Shown: positions 1 to 5,298, counted from the stretch's first letter. The stretch: 5,303 bases of DNA from Deltaproteobacteria bacterium (GCA_024277475.1 JAJRVC010000162.1:1-5303); one strand, 5' to 3'. The notes: a model not told the origin generated them from the sequence alone. Program-made: numbers and translations.

Positions 1-640
1 CTTTGGTGGTAAAACTCTCATAGGCAACGACCGAACCGGGGCCGTTCAGATCTTCCCAGGCCGCCTTAAAAAATTCGGCCAACCCCTTGGGGTAGTCACT
101 GGCCACATCGTAAAGAACAGCCGCTTTGGTGAAACCAAACTCCTTCTTGATAAATTTTGCAACCACCGGCCCTTGAAACGGGTCCAAAAAGCAGCCGCGG
201 AACACAAAAGGGCGATCTTTGGTGGTGTCAGGGTTGGTCGACCAGGGGCTGACCATCGGCGTACCGAGTTCATTGGCTTTACCGCCGGCGGGAATCGCTT
301 GCTTCGACGACTGGGGACCAACAATGGCCAGAACATCTTCCTCGGTAATCAGCTTGGTGTTGGCCTTAACAGCTGATTCGGCTTTGGATTCATTGTCTTC
401 AATAATCAGCTCCACCCTGTATTTCTTTCCGCCGACTTCAATGCCGCCCGCATCATTAACGTCTTTCAGCCACATCTGAGCGGCAAATTTGGTGCCCTCC
501 CCCACCTTGGGGATATCACCGGTGAGCGGCGCGTTGATTCCGATTTTAATTGTTTCCGATTCTTTGGGGCTACAGGAAAATAACACCAAACTCGTGATAA
601 AACACGAAATAATCAATACTGCTAATAATTTTTTTCTCAT
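1..640 (-). CDS. ABC transporter substrate-binding lipoprotein, branched-chain amino-acid (LivJ/LivK) type, partial
   Basis: This is the N-terminal 213 codons of a leftward gene that runs off the left edge. The product should be a membrane-anchored receptor that captures an amino acid or related small solute outside the inner membrane and delivers it to an ABC permease. Residues 1-23 form a lipoprotein signal: MRKK, a hydrophobic stretch, then a lipobox-like LFSC with Cys23 as the likely lipidated residue (Phe at -2 is unusual; Cys13 is a less likely alternative). The mature part opens with IKIGINAPLTGD (31-42), typical of periplasmic-binding-protein type I (Peripla_BP_6) receptors. IVGPQSSKQAIPA (106-118) and FRGCFLDPFQG (147-157) match the family's ligand-binding loops, and AVLYDVASDYPKGLAEFF (174-191) matches the start of the second lobe. 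ATG at 640 has GGGAG (646-650) five bases upstream. Family members usually have 370-400 residues, so about half is visible. The substrate cannot be fixed from sequence; no permease or ATPase gene is visible. Confidence 0.9.
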   Translation of the reverse strand, partial: MRKKLLAVLIISCFITSLVLFSCSPKESETIKIGINAPLTGDIPKVGEGTKFAAQMWLKDVNDAGGIEVGGKKYRVELIIEDNESKAESAVKANTKLITEEDVLAIVGPQSSKQAIPAGGKANELGTPMVSPWSTNPDTTKDRPFVFRGCFLDPFQGPVVAKFIKKEFGFTKAAVLYDVASDYPKGLAEFFKAAWEDLNGPGSVVAYESFTTK

Positions 641-690
641 AACTGCTCCCTTTTTTGTTAGCCAAATTAAAATTTTTAGTATTGCAAAAC

Positions 691-723
691 ATTATAAGTG
701 CGGGATATTTTTTTTGCTCCCGC
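691..723 (-). promoter_or_regulatory. Putative promoter of the transporter gene with an overlapping GC-rich dyad
   Basis: Read leftward, there is a perfect TATAAT -10 box at 696-691, about 50 bases before the start codon at 640. This predicts a leader of roughly 45 nt. No good TTGACA lies at the expected -35 place (714-719 reads GAGCAA). Instead, the spacer and -35 region carry an exact inverted repeat, GCGGGA (700-705) and TCCCGC (718-723), around a 12-base T-rich centre. A weak -35 overlapped by a dyad suggests an activator- or repressor-controlled promoter. Alternatively, the dyad could be a small hairpin from upstream transcription. Confidence 0.45.
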
Positions 724-826
724 TTTCAGCGATACGATAAACAGCCTTTCCGGGCAAACGATCCTTTTGATATGAACGGCACCGACGGCCTGAAAAGTGT
801 CCGCTTAATTGAAAAAGAAACTGATG

Positions 827-946
827 AACGTCAAACATCGAATGTTGAAGTGAGGAATTCTATCGTTTTTTATTTATTCAAAAGACAGAGCGCAGCGATT
901 CCCTCCTTCATGATTCTGCGGTTCGATATTCTGCGGTTCGCTGTTC
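827..946. repeat. Degenerate palindromic intergenic repeat element
   Basis: The block begins with GAACGTCAAACATCGAATG-like sequence and ends with GGTTCG/GTTC units, so the two flanks are related in inverted orientation (GAAC...CGAA against TTCG...GTTC). Inside, TGAAGTGAGGAAT (846-858) and ATTCCCTCCTTCA (898-910) are imperfect inverted partners, matching at 10 of 13 positions (TGAAG and GGAAT perfect). The loop is AT-rich and contains GACAGAGCGCAGCG. The arrangement resembles a short interspersed palindromic element, possibly a non-autonomous mobile or REP-like sequence. I associate this look with Desulfobacterales intergenic DNA, but only from memory. The boundaries are approximate. Confidence 0.5.
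913..942. repeat. Two-copy 15-bp tandem repeat
   Basis: ATTCTGCGGTTCGAT (913-927) is followed directly by ATTCTGCGGTTCGCT (928-942), matching at 14 of 15 positions; GTTC follows. It forms the right flank of the palindromic element at 827-946, where short TTCG/GTTC units seem to have been duplicated. No function is implied. Slippage during replication would create or remove copies. Confidence 0.7.
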
Positions 947-1053
947 CAACACTGTGTAGTTTCACACGAGATGTTTTGGGTTTTTTTTTAATGTTGAACC
1001 CCTCAACCTAGGTGTACTTTTAATTACGCAAAAAATATGGCGCGGTCAATACC

Positions 1054-1073
1054 CAACCCGGCCAAGCCGGTTG
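1054..1073. other. Eight-pair hairpin in the intergenic region
   Basis: CAACC (1054-1058) pairs with GGTTG (1069-1073), and GGC (1060-1062) pairs with GCC (1066-1068). The loop is CAA and a single C is bulged at 1059. No run of T follows on the plus strand. On the minus strand a T-rich run comes only after about 15 further bases, so it is not a textbook terminator in either direction. It may be part of the neighbouring repeat DNA or a structured end of an untranslated transcript. Confidence 0.45.
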
Positions 1074-1088
1074 AATATTTGAGATCAA

Positions 1089-1239
1089 AAGCCAAGTGTT
1101 TGGGGTTTTGTAGTTCAGTCTTTGTGATTTGAATATCATTTGTATTTCGTTATTTGAAATTTTTAACGGCTGAAACCTGAACCTGCCGGAGGAACACCGT
1201 ACGTTCCTATCAACATGTTGTCGGATGAAGCCCGATAGG
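1089..1239. repeat. ATTTG-rich repeat-like segment joined to a block of short inverted repeats
   Basis: The left half (about 1089-1162) is T/G-rich with scattered ATTTG units (1127, 1138 and 1152). The right half is dense in small symmetries: AACCTG twice in tandem (1174-1185), CGGC/GCCG (1167-1170 with 1185-1188), AGGAAC/GTTCCT (1190-1195 with 1203-1208), the palindrome CAACATGTTG (1211-1220), and CCTATC/GATAGG (1206-1211 with 1234-1239). Some of these pairings exclude one another. The segment looks like a degenerate interspersed repeat rather than a gene. Related copies elsewhere in the genome are expected but cannot be tested here. Confidence 0.4.
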
Positions 1240-1251
1240 AATCTAATAAGG

Positions 1252-1286
1252 GATTTTTTGACATGAGTCGAGCGATTTTTTGACAT
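1252..1286 (+). promoter_or_regulatory. Exact 13-bp direct repeat, 22 bp apart, containing TTGACA
   Basis: GATTTTTTGACAT occurs at 1252-1264 and again at 1274-1286. The 22-bp step is close to two helical turns, so a protein bound at both copies would sit on the same face of the DNA. Each copy contains a perfect TTGACA -35 hexamer. Only the second has a fair -10 box at the right distance, so the first copy may be a regulator site or a duplication of the promoter half. Confidence 0.5.
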
Positions 1287-1308
1287 ACTAGAATTTCTTA
1301 CTTAAATT
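1280..1308 (+). promoter_or_regulatory. Best candidate promoter of the Lrp-gcv operon (P1)
   Basis: TTGACA (1280-1285) is followed after 17 bp by TAAATT (1303-1308), which matches the -10 consensus at four of six positions. Transcription would start near 1315 and give a leader of about 90 nt before the Lrp-type gene. The -35 box lies inside the second copy of the 13-bp direct repeat, which would put the promoter under control of anything binding that repeat. This is prediction only. Confidence 0.45.
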
Positions 1309-1353
1309 TGATGATATCGTAAAAAAATAAATTAATCATTGACAGTATCATCA
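1309..1353. promoter_or_regulatory. Eight-bp inverted repeat, candidate operator
   Basis: TGATGATA (1309-1316) and TATCATCA (1346-1353) are exact inverted partners separated by a 29-bp AT-rich spacer, placed over the predicted P1 start site and the -35 box of P2. Lrp-family regulators commonly bind degenerate, AT-rich dyads next to their own genes, so self-regulation of the adjacent gene is a reasonable inference. The half-site centres are 37 bp apart, which is not a whole number of helical turns. Confidence 0.35.
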
Positions 1354-1367
1354 TTTTTTTTTACAGC
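1339..1367 (+). promoter_or_regulatory. Second, weaker candidate promoter (P2)
   Basis: A third perfect TTGACA lies at 1339-1344. At 17 bp spacing the -10 position reads TACAGC (1362-1367), which matches at only three of six positions, so this promoter would be weak or would need an activator. The right arm of the TGATGATA dyad lies in its spacer. A start near 1374 would leave about 33 nt of leader. Confidence 0.25.
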
Positions 1368-1406
1368 TTTATCAGAAAACAAGATTGAAGGGCGACCCCT
1401 AAAACC

Positions 1407-1853
1407 ATGAAAATTGACAATATCAACCTCTTAATTATCAAGCATCTCCGCAACGGCCGAAAATCGTACAGAAAAATCGCCGATCAGCTGTCTCTTTCTG
1501 AAAACACTGTACGATCGCGTGTTCATAAACTAATGGAAGATGGTGTGCTGGAAATTTCCGGGCTGGTGAACCCTGACTCCATCTCCGAGCACCGTGTTGT
1601 CATGGTGGGTGTCAAATTAAAAACCATGGACCTAGTCAAAAAAGGAGAGGAGTTCAGTAAATTAAACGGCGTTGTGTCCGTCAGTGTGGTAACCGGACGA
1701 TTTGATCTGATCCTCGTGGTCTTCTTAAAACCCGGGTTTGGACTGCTGGAGTTTTACACTGATGAGGTATCCAAACTAAAAGATGTCCAATCCGTGGAAA
1801 CATTTGTGGTTTACAAAAGCTATAACTTGAAACTGCCCTACATCTTGGATTGA
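1407..1853 (+). CDS. Lrp/AsnC-family transcriptional regulator
   Basis: The 148-residue product has the two-domain layout of the family, a little shorter than E. coli Lrp (164). Residues 4-50 form a winged helix-turn-helix: the opening helix INLLIIKHLRNG, then YRKIADQLSLSENTVRSRV (21-39) as the helix-turn-helix and KLMEDGVL (41-48) leading into the wing. Residues 63-140 form the RAM (ligand-binding, oligomerising) domain: VVMVGVKL (64-71), the conserved TGRFDLIL turn (96-103), and the closing strand VETFVVYKSYNL (130-141). Such proteins bind DNA as dimers or higher oligomers and often sense an amino acid. ATG 1407 is the only possible upstream start, because TGA lies in frame at 1386-1388. 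Its nearest Shine-Dalgarno-like GAAGGG (1387-1392) is 14 bases away, so translation may be weak. It precedes gcvH by 50 bp on the same strand with no evident terminator, which suggests that it belongs to the operon. E. coli Lrp activates gcvTHP, which supports a regulatory link, but the ligand is unknown. Confidence 0.9.
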   Translation: MKIDNINLLIIKHLRNGRKSYRKIADQLSLSENTVRSRVHKLMEDGVLEISGLVNPDSISEHRVVMVGVKLKTMDLVKKGEEFSKLNGVVSVSVVTGRFDLILVVFLKPGFGLLEFYTDEVSKLKDVQSVETFVVYKSYNLKLPYILD

Positions 1854-1892
1854 TGACAACTCTGAACTTTCAACGAAAACCAACCAACCTTT

Positions 1893-1900
1893 GAGGAGGA
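1893..1900 (+). promoter_or_regulatory. Strong ribosome binding site of gcvH
   Basis: GAGGAGGA contains the full AGGAGG consensus (1894-1899), four bases before ATG 1904. It is the strongest site in the cluster, in contrast with the poor site of the Lrp-type gene just upstream. From a shared transcript, GcvH would be made in much larger amounts than the regulator. Confidence 0.8.
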
Positions 1901-1903
1901 ACG

Positions 1904-2302
1904 ATGAAGGATATTAACGATGTAATCATACCGGATGATATTTACTATGCAGAAAGTCATGAATGGGCCAAAGCCGAAGGAGACAACGTTAAAGTCGGAA
2001 TAAGCGACTATGCTCAGGATCAGCTGGGAGACATCGTTTTTGTGGAAATGCCCGAGGTTGGAGAAACCTTTGACAAAGGCGCTGAATTCGGCACCGTGGA
2101 ATCCGTCAAAGCCGTTTCGGAGCTGTACATGCCGGTTGGCGGCGAAATCGTTGCAGTCAACGGTGCGCTGGAAGATTCCCCCGAGCTGATCAACGACACG
2201 CCCTATTCCGACGGGTGGATGATCGAGGTCAAGCCGGATGATTCGGCTGAACTGGACAGCCTGATGACCAAAGATGCTTATCTAACATCCCTGAAAGGAT
2301 AA
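1904..2302 (+). CDS. gcvH: Glycine cleavage system H protein (lipoyl carrier)
   Basis: The 132-residue protein matches the usual GcvH length (about 125-130). It carries the lipoyl arm that accepts the aminomethyl group from the P-protein, presents it to the T-protein, and is reoxidised by the L-protein, all in the cytoplasm. The family pattern is clear: YYAESHEWAKAEGDNVKVGI (14-33), then DYAQDQLGDIVFVEMPEVGE (35-54), and the lipoylation loop GTVESVKAVSELYMP (63-77), in which Lys69 is the modified lysine. The C-terminal LINDTPYSDGWMIEVKP stretch is also typical. The start is fixed by the strong AGGAGG site. gcvPA begins five bases after the stop, and its AAAGGA ribosome site (2294-2299) lies inside the end of this gene, so the two are probably translationally coupled. 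Lipoylation must be supplied by lipoate enzymes encoded elsewhere. Confidence 0.97.
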   Translation: MKDINDVIIPDDIYYAESHEWAKAEGDNVKVGISDYAQDQLGDIVFVEMPEVGETFDKGAEFGTVESVKAVSELYMPVGGEIVAVNGALEDSPELINDTPYSDGWMIEVKPDDSAELDSLMTKDAYLTSLKG

Positions 2303-2307
2303 TATTC

Positions 2308-3636
2308 ATGCGATACTTGCCGCATACACCTGAGGATATTGATGCGATGATGAAGACGGTGGGCGTGGGCTCTCTGAACGATCTTTTTGAGAGCATACCC
2401 GCCGATTGCCGCTGCAATTGCGAGCTGAAGCTGCCGGAGCCTTTGACCGAATGGGAATTAAACAATCACATCGACGTGCTTTGCAGCGGCATGGCTGTCT
2501 CCCCTGAATACAAAATGTTTATGGGTGCCGGCAGTTATGAGCATTATATTCCGGTATCCCTGTCGCATCTGCTGGGCCGCTCGGAATTTGTAACGTCCTA
2601 TACCCCTTATCAGCCGGAAATGAGCCAGGGAACCTTACAGGCCATTTTTGAATACCAGACCCTCACTGCCCGGTTGCTCGGCATGGAAGTGGCAAATGCT
2701 TCACAATATGACGGTGCTTCCGCCCTGGCGGAAGCGCTGCTGATGTCTTTACGAATTTCTCGGCGCAAAAAGGTGGCTGTGTCGCGTCTGGTCCATCCGC
2801 ATTACCGCCGGGTAGTCGAAACATATTTCGCTCCCACGGATTATGAGATTGTGGAGCTTCCCCATCTGCCGGACGGTACTACCGATCTGACTCTCCTTGA
2901 GGGTCTGGATGATCTGGCGGCGGTGGCCGTTCAGTCTCCCAATTTTTTCGGCTGCATCGAAAACCTCAAAACCATTGGGGACAAAGCACGAAAAAAACAG
3001 GCGCTCACTGTCGTAGGATTCAGTGAGCCCCTGGCTTACGGCCTGATTAAGAATCCCGGCAGCCAGGGCGCCGACATTGTGGCCGGGGAAGGCCAAAGTC
3101 TGGGAATCCCCCGCTCCTTTGGCGGGCCGGCCCTGGGTATGTTTGCCGTACGGATGAAGTATGTACGCAACATGCCGGGACGTTTGGTGGGACAAACCGT
3201 CGATGCTGACGGAAAACGCGGTTTTGTGTTAACCCTGGCCACCCGCGAGCAACATATCCGCCGGGAAAAAGCGACATCCAACATCTGTACCAACCAAAGT
3301 CTGTGCGCCCTGGCATCGGCCATGTACTTATCCTCCCTCGGCGGATCCGGTATAAAAAAACTCGCCCGGCTGAATTATGACAAGTGCGAGTACCTCAAGG
3401 CAGCACTGCGCTGCGCCGGATTCACCATCCCCTTTGAACGACCGACATTTAACGAATTTGTCGTTGATTTTGGTGACGGCTTTGAAAAGACCCATGAACG
3501 TCTGATAGCCGACAAAATCATCGCCGGTTTACCGCTGGAATGTTATTATCCCGAACTGGCCAATCATTATCTGCTATGTGTTACGGAAACTATCAGCAAA
3601 GAAGACATGGATCAGTTGGTCAAAGCGATTAAATAA
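2308..3636 (+). CDS. gcvPA: Glycine dehydrogenase (decarboxylating) subunit 1, P-protein alpha
   Basis: The 442-residue product is the N-terminal half of the split P-protein and has normal family length. With GcvPB it forms the glycine decarboxylase, which releases CO2 from glycine and transfers the remaining aminomethyl group to lipoyl-GcvH. It starts with the characteristic MRYLPHTPEDIDAMM. Family blocks follow in order: GAGSYEHYIP, FVTSYTPYQPEMSQGTLQ, NASQYDGASALAEA (from residue 130), GEGQSLGIPRSFGGP (from 260), and TREQHIRREKATSNICTNQ (from 312). The fold is that of a PLP fold-type I aminotransferase, but this subunit lacks the PLP lysine, which lies in GcvPB; this is normal for alpha subunits. 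The AAAGGA site inside gcvH supports ATG 2308. I see no frameshift or truncation. It is followed 35 bp later by its partner gene. Confidence 0.97.
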   Translation: MRYLPHTPEDIDAMMKTVGVGSLNDLFESIPADCRCNCELKLPEPLTEWELNNHIDVLCSGMAVSPEYKMFMGAGSYEHYIPVSLSHLLGRSEFVTSYTPYQPEMSQGTLQAIFEYQTLTARLLGMEVANASQYDGASALAEALLMSLRISRRKKVAVSRLVHPHYRRVVETYFAPTDYEIVELPHLPDGTTDLTLLEGLDDLAAVAVQSPNFFGCIENLKTIGDKARKKQALTVVGFSEPLAYGLIKNPGSQGADIVAGEGQSLGIPRSFGGPALGMFAVRMKYVRNMPGRLVGQTVDADGKRGFVLTLATREQHIRREKATSNICTNQSLCALASAMYLSSLGGSGIKKLARLNYDKCEYLKAALRCAGFTIPFERPTFNEFVVDFGDGFEKTHERLIADKIIAGLPLECYYPELANHYLLCVTETISKEDMDQLVKAIK

Positions 3637-3639
3637 TCA

Positions 3640-3654
3640 TCCGGCTTGTCCGGA
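3640..3654 (+). other. Small intercistronic hairpin between gcvPA and gcvPB
   Basis: TCCGG (3640-3644) and CCGGA (3650-3654) pair around the loop CTTGT. It begins four bases after the gcvPA stop and ends just before the GGAGG ribosome site of gcvPB (3660-3664). No T-run follows, so it should not terminate transcription. It could modestly affect transcript stability or translation of gcvPB. Confidence 0.4.
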
Positions 3655-3671
3655 ACTATGGAGGTTGCGTC

Positions 3672-5129
3672 ATGAAAGAATATCCAGGCACCACCGGCCT
3701 GATTTTAAACGAACCACTGCTCTGGGAGAAGGGGAAAAAGGGAAGATGTGGATTTTCTTTACCTCGCCGGGATGTTGAATCCTATCCTCTGGATCAAAAA
3801 TTGGTCGGGGAGGACCCGGACCTTCCCGATTTGAGTGAAGTTGACGTTATTCGCCATTACACCCGGTTGTCCCAGTGGAATTTCGGGCTAGACAGTGGCA
3901 TGTATCCACTGGGCTCCTGTACCATGAAATATAATCCCAAAACCAATGAAAGACAGGCTGCACAACCGGGGTTTGCCGCGGCACACCCCATGCTTCCACC
4001 AAATCTTTCCCAGGGCATCCTTAAACTCATGTATGATCTTGAACGCTTCCTGGTGGAAATCACCGGCATGGAGGCCGCCACTCTCCAGCCGGCTGCCGGC
4101 GCCCAAGGGGAGCTTACCGGCATGTTGCTGTTTTATGCCTACCATCAGAGCCTAGGGGCACCACGTTCAAAGATCATTGTGCCGGACACGGCCCACGGCA
4201 CCAATCCGGCCAGTGCCGCCCTGTGCGGCTATAAACCGGTGCCGGTAAAATCCAATGAAAAAGGGATTCTGGCGCCCGAAGATGTGGCCGATGTCATGGA
4301 TGAGGAAACCGCCGGCATCATGGTGACCAACCCTAATACCCTGGGATTGTTTGAAGATAACATAAAAAAAATAGCCGCTATCGTACATGCCAAAGGCGGT
4401 CTTGTATACGGAGACGGCGCCAATCTGAACGCAGTGATGGGAATTGTCCATATGGGCAAAATCGGCATCGATGTTCTGCATTTAAATCTTCACAAAACTT
4501 TCTCAACGCCCCACGGTGGGGGCGGTCCGGGTTCCGGTCCTGTCTGTGTCATGAATCATCTGGCACCTTTTTTGCCGGTACCCCGTGTCATAGAAAATAA
4601 GGGTCGATATCTTCTTTCAGAGGATTTTCCGCAATCCATTGGAAAGCTTCATGCTTTTAACGGAAACGTGGGGGTTCTGGTAAAAGCCTACAGTTACATT
4701 TTAAGCCTGGGTGCAAAAAACCTAAAAAAAGCCAGTCAGCTGGCCGTTTTAAATGCTAATTACATCAAAGAGCGATTGAAGCGGACTTTCCAATTGGCCT
4801 ATGACCGGCCCTGCATGCACGAATGCGTTTTTTCCGATCAATGGCAGCACAAGCACAAGATAACCACCCTGGACATGGTCAAACGGCTGATGGATTATGG
4901 GTTTCATCCTCCCACCATTTACTTTCCGCTGGTTGTTGCCGGAGCCATCATGATCGAACCGACTGAAACCGAATCTAAGGAAGACATCGATCTTTTCATA
5001 GAATCCATGAAAGCTATTGCTGCAGAAGCCGAAGAAAATCCGGAGCTTTTGCACGAAGCGCCTACAAGCTGTCGGCGAAGAAGACTCGATGAAACGACAG
5101 CTGCCCGCAAGCCGTGTTTGACGGGGTAA
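3672..5129 (+). CDS. gcvPB: Glycine dehydrogenase (decarboxylating) subunit 2, P-protein beta
   Basis: The 485-residue protein is the PLP-carrying half of the split glycine decarboxylase and matches the usual length of about 480-500. Conserved blocks in order are SGMYPLGSCTMKYNPK (around residue 78-90), QPAAGAQGELTGMLL, DTAHGTNPASAA (172-183), YGDGANLNAVMG (246-257), and LNLHKTFSTPHGGGGPGSGP (271-290). In the last block Lys275, directly after His274, is the residue expected to form the Schiff base with PLP. FPLVVAGAIMIEPTETES marks the C-terminal domain. The end, RRLDETTAARKPCL, is a recognisable form of the family's RRLDE...AARKPVL tail, so the gene is complete. GGAGG (3660-3664), seven bases before ATG 3672, supports this start. 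It acts as a heterotetramer with GcvPA. gcvT and lpd, the other parts of the system, do not follow within the window. Confidence 0.97.
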   Translation: MKEYPGTTGLILNEPLLWEKGKKGRCGFSLPRRDVESYPLDQKLVGEDPDLPDLSEVDVIRHYTRLSQWNFGLDSGMYPLGSCTMKYNPKTNERQAAQPGFAAAHPMLPPNLSQGILKLMYDLERFLVEITGMEAATLQPAAGAQGELTGMLLFYAYHQSLGAPRSKIIVPDTAHGTNPASAALCGYKPVPVKSNEKGILAPEDVADVMDEETAGIMVTNPNTLGLFEDNIKKIAAIVHAKGGLVYGDGANLNAVMGIVHMGKIGIDVLHLNLHKTFSTPHGGGGPGSGPVCVMNHLAPFLPVPRVIENKGRYLLSEDFPQSIGKLHAFNGNVGVLVKAYSYILSLGAKNLKKASQLAVLNANYIKERLKRTFQLAYDRPCMHECVFSDQWQHKHKITTLDMVKRLMDYGFHPPTIYFPLVVAGAIMIEPTETESKEDIDLFIESMKAIAAEAEENPELLHEAPTSCRRRRLDETTAARKPCLTG

Positions 5130-5168
5130 GAAGGGTTGCGCGTTGTTTATCGTGAGTTTAGGTTACCT

Positions 5169-5190
5169 CCATGTTGCATAAATAACATGG
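5169..5190 (+). terminator. Possible weak terminator or stem-loop after gcvPB
   Basis: CCATGTT (5169-5175) and AACATGG (5184-5190) form a perfect seven-pair stem with the eight-base loop GCATAAAT, 40 bp after the gcvPB stop. The bases after it (CAAAGAATATC) are A-rich rather than T-rich, and the stem is AU-rich, so intrinsic termination would be inefficient. It is the only candidate for the end of the operon in view. It could equally be a protein-binding dyad or one end of a repeat. Confidence 0.35.
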
Positions 5191-5298
5191 CAAAGAATAT
5201 CTAATGATCTGTAATTATACACGATATAATAGTGAAAGCACCATTTTGTGGATGTCTCCCCTGGTGAATTCAAAGGATGGGGTCGATTTTGCCATGTT
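5184..5298. repeat. Eleven-bp inverted repeat bracketing the window's right end
   Basis: AACATGGCAAA (5184-5194) recurs in inverted orientation as TTTGCCATGTT (5288-5298). The match extends outward with one mismatch and two further pairs. With CCATGTT at 5169-5175, the seven-base word occurs three times in about 130 bp. The roughly 95 bp between the arms contain a perfect TATAAT (5225-5230) but no recognisable gene. The arms could be the ends of a small insertion or paired regulator sites of a gene beginning beyond the window. Confidence 0.35.

Larger units (their letters stand above)
641..1406. other. Divergent intergenic region without a convincing gene
   Basis: This 766-bp stretch separates the leftward transporter gene from the rightward Lrp-gcv cluster. 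It is visibly richer in A and T than the flanking genes. Open frames do exist (655-1011 plus, 1020-1286 minus), but they have low-complexity, non-family-like translations, lack good ribosome sites, and run across repeat-like DNA. I read the region as two promoter zones at its ends with degenerate repeat elements between them. Confidence 0.7.

Noticed and set aside
489..740. Plus-strand open frame opposite the start of the transporter gene
   Set aside because: It is antisense to a well-supported lipoprotein gene and ends in the promoter region; it is a shadow frame.
993..1007. GTTGA/TCAAC hairpin beside a T-run, considered as a terminator
   Set aside because: On the plus strand the T-run comes before the hairpin, and on the minus strand the run is A after it, so neither direction fits an intrinsic terminator.
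655..1011. A 118-codon plus-strand open frame
   Set aside because: It runs through the leftward promoter region, the palindromic element and its tandem repeat. It has no ribosome site and no family-like pattern.
2749..3323. Long minus-strand open frames inside gcvPA
   Set aside because: They overlap an intact, strongly recognised gene and translate to low-complexity or proline/arginine-rich strings typical of antisense frames.
5225..5230. Perfect TATAAT as the promoter of a downstream gene
   Set aside because: No acceptable -35 box lies 16-18 bp upstream and no gene start is visible, so it is only noted as part of the inverted-repeat region.
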